From JADZGC01 sp964391595 (GTDB taxonomy: Bacteria > Patescibacteriota > Saccharimonadia > CAILAD01 > GCA-016700035): a DNA stretch of 25,905 nt. Under the pieces are notes generated by a model. The model searched no databases. It saw only the letters and a list, made by a program, of their open reading frames with translations, and was not told the origin of the DNA. The translations under genes and the position numbers were made by a program. Where the stretch lies: contig CAYMMM010000010.1 of NCBI GenBank assembly GCA_964391595.1, positions 1-25,905 of the forward strand, read 5' to 3'. Below, one piece after another: positions 22,721 through 25,905 of this stretch. Within the stretch, counting starts at the first letter, position 1. Each line of letters begins with the position of its first letter.

Positions 22721-22753
22721 CTCGTAGAGATTGTCAAAGCAACCTCGTAGAGA
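22721..22753 (-). repeat. 10-nt direct repeat in the leader of the sigma-like gene
   Basis: Minus-strand TCTCTACGAG occurs twice (22744-22753 and 22721-22730), 23 bp apart, between the predicted transcription start (near 22782) and the ATG at 22694. Two helical turns apart, it could be a repressor site, possibly for autoregulation, or an RNA element. Confidence 0.45.
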
Positions 22754-22788
22754 GATACTCATAAGTTTTGGTTTGAAACTTAAGCAAT

Positions 22789-22817
22789 ATTATATCATCA
22801 TGATTTTACTTGGTCAA
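22789..22817 (-). promoter_or_regulatory. Strong promoter of the sigma-like gene
   Basis: On the minus strand TTGACC (22817-22812), a 17-bp spacer and a perfect TATAAT (22794-22789) with the TG extension (TGATATAAT). It lies just after the topA stop and predicts an approximately 90-nt leader that carries the TCTCTACGAG repeats. This is the best match to a sigma-70 consensus promoter in the window. Confidence 0.8.
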
Positions 22818-22835
22818 CTATTTTTAGCAGACTTT

Positions 22836-24830
22836 TTATTCTGAGTCTTCAGAGCCGTCTTCAGACTTTGGCTTCGTCCAAGTAGCATATTCACACTCTG
22901 GATAGCGGCTACAACCCCAGAAACGACGACCTTTTTTGGTCTTACGCTCCACTAGCTCCCCTTCGTGACAGGTCGGGCAATCAATTCCTGTTTTTTTCAA
23001 GATTGGCTTGGCATTTTTGCAATCTGGCCAACCTGAGCAAGCCAAAAATTGCCCAAATCTCCCCTGTTTAATCACCATCATTTTTCCGCAAATATCACAC
23101 TTCTCATCTGTTTCGATCACAGGTAACTGTGCGCGTGGGATACTTTCTTGTTTTTCTTCAATAAGTTTGTGCATCGGCTCATAATATTCTTTGATCACCG
23201 GTTTCCAGGCGCGTTTCCCTTCTGCGACATCGTCCAGATGGTCTTCCATTTCGGCCGTAAACTCGGGATCGGTCACGAAATCAAAATGCTCGCTCAAGAG
23301 ATCACTTACCACCATCCCTGTAGGTTGCGGTACGAGACGTTTGTCCTCGCTCAAAACATAACCGCGAGAAATAATAGTCGCAATTGTCGGCGCATAGGTA
23401 CTCGGGCGACCAATCCCAGCCTCTTCAAGCTTCTTCACGAGCGTGGCTTCAGAATAGCGAGCTGGTGGCTGCGTGAAATGCTGATCACCATGCACTGCCT
23501 GTAAGCCAAGCTTCTCCCCTTCTTTGATGTCAGGCAGGATTGGAGCATCTTCCTTAGTCTGCATTGGGTACACGAGCGTGAAGCCGTCAAACTGCATGAT
23601 ACGGCCGCTCGCGCGCACACCATAGGTCTGCTTGCCCTGCGCAGTGATCTTGATGCTAGTCTGCTCAAATACAGCTTCAGGCATCTGGCTGGCAAGTGCT
23701 CTTTGCCAAATCAAACGATAGAGCTTGGTCTCATCAGTATTTTGTCGCTGTACTTCATCAGGATGCGCGCTCGGGTTCGTCGGACGAATCGCCTCGTGAG
23801 CTTCTTGTGCCCCTCGGGATTTTGTCTTAAATGGACGAGGTTTTTCTAGTGCATATTCCTTGCCATATCGTTCGACAAGCGTTTTACGGATTGCGGTGAG
23901 CGCCTGAGATGACAGTGAGACTGAGTCAGTACGCATATATGAGATGAGCCCAGCCTCGTACAGACCTTGAGCCGCACGCATAGTCCGTCTCGCAGCAAAG
24001 CCCAGACGACGATACGCGTCTTGCTGCAATGTCGAGGTCGTAAATGGTGCTACTGGACGCTTTTTCATAGGCTTCTTCTCGACCGAATCAACCGTATACT
24101 CTGCACCCTTCAGATCCTCTACGACTAGAGTGCTGTCTTTTTCATTTTTAAGATCGGCTTTTTGTCCCGCAATCTCAGTTAGATGAGCAGTGAAACCCCC
24201 GCCCGCTGCCTTGAGGTCAATATCAACACTCCAGTACTCTTCCGCCTGAAAGGCTTCTATTTCTTTCTCGCGGTCAGTAATAAACTTCAGAGCTACACTC
24301 TGCACACGACCAGCCGACAAGCCATACCGTACCTTCTTCCATAAGACTGGCGATAATGAGTACCCTACTAAGCGATCCAGTACACGACGGGCCTGCTGAG
24401 CATCTACCAGGTCTTGGTTAATATCGCGCGGGTGCGCCACCGCATCTTGCAAAGCAGGCTTCGTAATTTCAGAAAAAGTAATGCGCTTCACTTCTTGCTC
24501 GGGCTTAAGATCAAGTGTTTGCGCGAGATGCCAGGCAATTGCCTCTCCCTCGCGATCAAGGTCAGTTGCGAGATATACAATATCCGCACCTTGTGTCGCT
24601 TTATTCAGCGCCTTGATCTTGCTCGCTTGCCCACGTGGCACCATATACTGCGGTTCAAAATCATGCTCCACATCAATGCCAAGCTTTGATTTCGGCAAAT
24701 CGCGTACATGCCCATAGCTGGCGACTACCTTATAGCCCTTACCGAGGTAGCCTTCGATGGTCTTACCCTTCGCAGGACTCTCAACGATGAGAACTGATTT
24801 GGTTGGTTTTGATGCTGATTTTGTTGCCAT
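22836..24830 (-). CDS. topA: DNA topoisomerase I (type IA)
   Basis: 664 residues; relaxes negative supercoils by transient cleavage of one strand. Toprim domain at the N-terminus (VLIVESPAKGKTIEGYLG, later LATDLDREGEAIAWHL with the DxD metal site), central gate domain with catalytic Y298 in LISYMRTDSVSLS, and two C-terminal topoisomerase zinc ribbons: CDIC ... CSGWPDC and CPTC ... CSRYPEC, ending in an acidic tail. Length is at the short end of the bacterial range because there are only two zinc domains. The ATG lacks a Shine-Dalgarno and is preceded at seven bases by an extended -10. Confidence 0.97.
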   Translation of the reverse strand: MATKSASKPTKSVLIVESPAKGKTIEGYLGKGYKVVASYGHVRDLPKSKLGIDVEHDFEPQYMVPRGQASKIKALNKATQGADIVYLATDLDREGEAIAWHLAQTLDLKPEQEVKRITFSEITKPALQDAVAHPRDINQDLVDAQQARRVLDRLVGYSLSPVLWKKVRYGLSAGRVQSVALKFITDREKEIEAFQAEEYWSVDIDLKAAGGGFTAHLTEIAGQKADLKNEKDSTLVVEDLKGAEYTVDSVEKKPMKKRPVAPFTTSTLQQDAYRRLGFAARRTMRAAQGLYEAGLISYMRTDSVSLSSQALTAIRKTLVERYGKEYALEKPRPFKTKSRGAQEAHEAIRPTNPSAHPDEVQRQNTDETKLYRLIWQRALASQMPEAVFEQTSIKITAQGKQTYGVRASGRIMQFDGFTLVYPMQTKEDAPILPDIKEGEKLGLQAVHGDQHFTQPPARYSEATLVKKLEEAGIGRPSTYAPTIATIISRGYVLSEDKRLVPQPTGMVVSDLLSEHFDFVTDPEFTAEMEDHLDDVAEGKRAWKPVIKEYYEPMHKLIEEKQESIPRAQLPVIETDEKCDICGKMMVIKQGRFGQFLACSGWPDCKNAKPILKKTGIDCPTCHEGELVERKTKKGRRFWGCSRYPECEYATWTKPKSEDGSEDSE

Positions 24831-24837
24831 GCTGGGT

Positions 24838-24846
24838 ATTGTATCA
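24838..24846 (-). promoter_or_regulatory. Extended -10 promoter of topA
   Basis: Minus-strand TGATACAAT with TACAAT at 24843-24838, seven bases before the topA ATG at 24830. No good -35. Predicts a leaderless topA mRNA separate from dprA, whose terminator lies directly upstream. Confidence 0.65.
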
Positions 24847-24876
24847 AATAATCCTTATGCTTCGCTGATATGTGTC

Positions 24877-24907
24877 TAAAAAACTTGCCGAGTGTACATG
24901 CTCGACA
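24877..24907 (-). terminator. Rho-independent terminator after dprA
   Basis: On the minus strand TGTCGAG and CTCGGCA (one G-U pair) form a 7-bp stem with an eight-base loop, followed by AG and six T (24883-24878). It lies 33 bases beyond the dprA stop and is the only hairpin in the window with a proper U-run. Confidence 0.75.
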
Positions 24908-24939
24908 TCTCACTTGTCAAATCACAGGCTTTCCTTTGG

Positions 24940-25833
24940 CTATCGAGCGATCCACTGACCGCTCCCTAGTGGAGTCACTTCTCCCGTGATCTCAAGGATA
25001 CTCATAACCTCCAATATCTTCGCCACTGGCTGTTGCGTGACCCGAGCCAGACTATCTGCAGAGTGTGCACGCCGGGTGAGTTCGGACAATAGCGTGTATT
25101 CAAGAGATCCTTCCGAATAGCGCTGCAGCACATCATCGGCATCAACATGCGGCTTCATAAGACCTAGTGCCGACCAGACGTCATCCGGCCCATGTACAGG
25201 CACTGCACCAGCCCGTATCAAATTATTCGGGCCCTCCGAACGCAGATTCGTGATAGCTCCCGGCACCGCCATGACCACGCGGTTCTCTGCTAGCGCCATG
25301 TGTGCAGTAATAAGTGATCCTGATCGAGCGTCAGCTTCTGGCACCAAGACACCTAAACTCAGACCCGCAATGATACGATTACGAGCCGGAAAGTGGTGCT
25401 TGAGCGGAGGCGTGCCCTCTGGATACTCTGACACGATAGCCCCACCCGATCTTACAATCTGCTTGGCAAGTGACTGGTGTGCAACGGGATAACAAATATC
25501 CAGACCACAACCTAGGACAGCGATGGTTTTACCGCCAGCCGCAAGAGCCGCCCGATGCGCAATCGCGTCGACACCATAAGCCAGCCCGCTCACAATGACG
25601 AAGCCAGCTTGAGCCAACTCAAATGCCATGCGATATGCTACTTCTTCACCATAACGAGTCGGCTTACGGGTACCTACAATAGCCACCGCATAACCATCTG
25701 GCATATCTCCCTGGACATACAGTGCCGAAGGCGGCTTATGAATCTCCAATAAATCAGAAGGCAAATGCTTGTTTTTGATCGTCCGATATTGCTTAGTAGT
25801 TATGCTTGTTTCAGTATTAGGTTTCATATACAC
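24940..25833 (-). CDS. dprA: DNA-processing protein DprA (Smf)
   Basis: 297 residues; binds incoming single-stranded DNA and loads RecA during natural transformation. The Rossmann-like core shows AIVGTRKPTRYG, VSGLAYGVDAIAH, AVLGCGLDICYP, SEYPEGTPP, FPARNRIIAG, PEADARSGSLITA and a C-terminal winged-helix (DML1-like) segment (about 225-295). The N-terminal SAM-like domain of longer homologues is absent, so this is the short form. Start: GTG at 25833 is seven bases from AAGGAGGA (25847-25840); the ATG at 25827 is two codons later and less well spaced. A TATACT -10 lies about 47 bp upstream. Confidence 0.93.
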   Translation of the reverse strand: MYMKPNTETSITTKQYRTIKNKHLPSDLLEIHKPPSALYVQGDMPDGYAVAIVGTRKPTRYGEEVAYRMAFELAQAGFVIVSGLAYGVDAIAHRAALAAGGKTIAVLGCGLDICYPVAHQSLAKQIVRSGGAIVSEYPEGTPPLKHHFPARNRIIAGLSLGVLVPEADARSGSLITAHMALAENRVVMAVPGAITNLRSEGPNNLIRAGAVPVHGPDDVWSALGLMKPHVDADDVLQRYSEGSLEYTLLSELTRRAHSADSLARVTQQPVAKILEVMSILEITGEVTPLGSGQWIAR

Positions 25834-25880
25834 TAAATATCCTCCTTCAAAATGTATTGACTAATAACCACAACTGTGTT

Positions 25881-25886
25881 AGTATA
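25881..25886 (-). promoter_or_regulatory. -10 element of dprA
   Basis: Minus-strand TATACT (plus-strand AGTATA), predicting a transcription start about 40 nt before the dprA start and leaving room for its strong Shine-Dalgarno. The matching -35 would fall at or beyond the window edge. On the plus strand the same spot gives TTGACT (25857-25862), 17 bp, TAGTAT, a possible divergent promoter for a gene to the right. Confidence 0.4.
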
Positions 25887-25905
25887 CATCGCGTACCTAA
25901 AAACT

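Noticed and set aside
25250..25492. Plus-strand frame opposite dprA
   Set aside because: Fully antisense to the conserved dprA core; a coding shadow.
1..25905. CRISPR arrays, insertion sequences, prophage or attachment sites
   Set aside because: No regular repeat-spacer pattern, transposase, integrase or terminal repeats were seen.

Overview
The window (about 50% GC by eye, standard genetic code with TGA used as a stop) is a gene-dense bacterial chromosome segment of housekeeping type. The reduced division/cell-wall cluster, the bacterial RecO, TopA and DprA, the single-chain class II GlyRS, the large TraG/VirD4-like ATPase and the sigma-4/HARE-HTH protein together suggest a Patescibacteria/CPR genome. 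Candidatus Saccharibacteria (TM7) is my best guess. The lineage is an inference from gene content; no rRNA, tRNA, CRISPR array or insertion sequence was seen.

Layout. (1) 1-4090, plus strand: the 3' part of a histidine phosphatase, a DEDDy exonuclease, a small membrane protein, then an oxidative-stress run (Bcp peroxiredoxin, a membrane protein, a FAM173-like methyltransferase, Fe/Mn superoxide dismutase, AhpC-type peroxiredoxin). (2) 4137-8151, plus: two unknown proteins, a degenerate stand-alone receiver domain coupled to RecO, and glycyl-tRNA synthetase. (3) 8166-9983, minus: a P1B metal-transporting ATPase, convergent with glyS. (4) 10031-18379, plus: a compact dcw cluster, mraZ - rsmH - small ORF - ftsL-like - ftsI - mraY - ftsW - murG - ftsQ. 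The mur ligases, ddl, ftsA and ftsZ are absent from it. Its promoter carries four GTGGGT boxes in two 10-bp-phased pairs around the -10, a textbook-looking MraZ autoregulatory operator, and a perfect DnaA-box sequence lies just upstream. A 382-nt non-coding, hairpin-rich stretch separates mraZ from rsmH. (5) 18380-18819: a 440-bp convergent intergenic region with short repeats and hairpins but no convincing gene. (6) 18820-25833, minus: a TraG/VirD4-like ATPase, a sigma-region-4 + HARE-HTH regulator with an AT-hook-like tail, topoisomerase I and DprA.

The most striking pattern is in gene starts. Genes divide into those with a good Shine-Dalgarno sequence and those with none. In at least five of the latter (receiver, glyS, metal ATPase, TraG-like ATPase, topA) a -10 element ends only 6-7 nt before the ATG, which places the transcription start on or next to the start codon. 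mraY has the same layout with 10 nt. This points to widespread leaderless (or nearly leaderless) mRNAs alongside SD-led ones.
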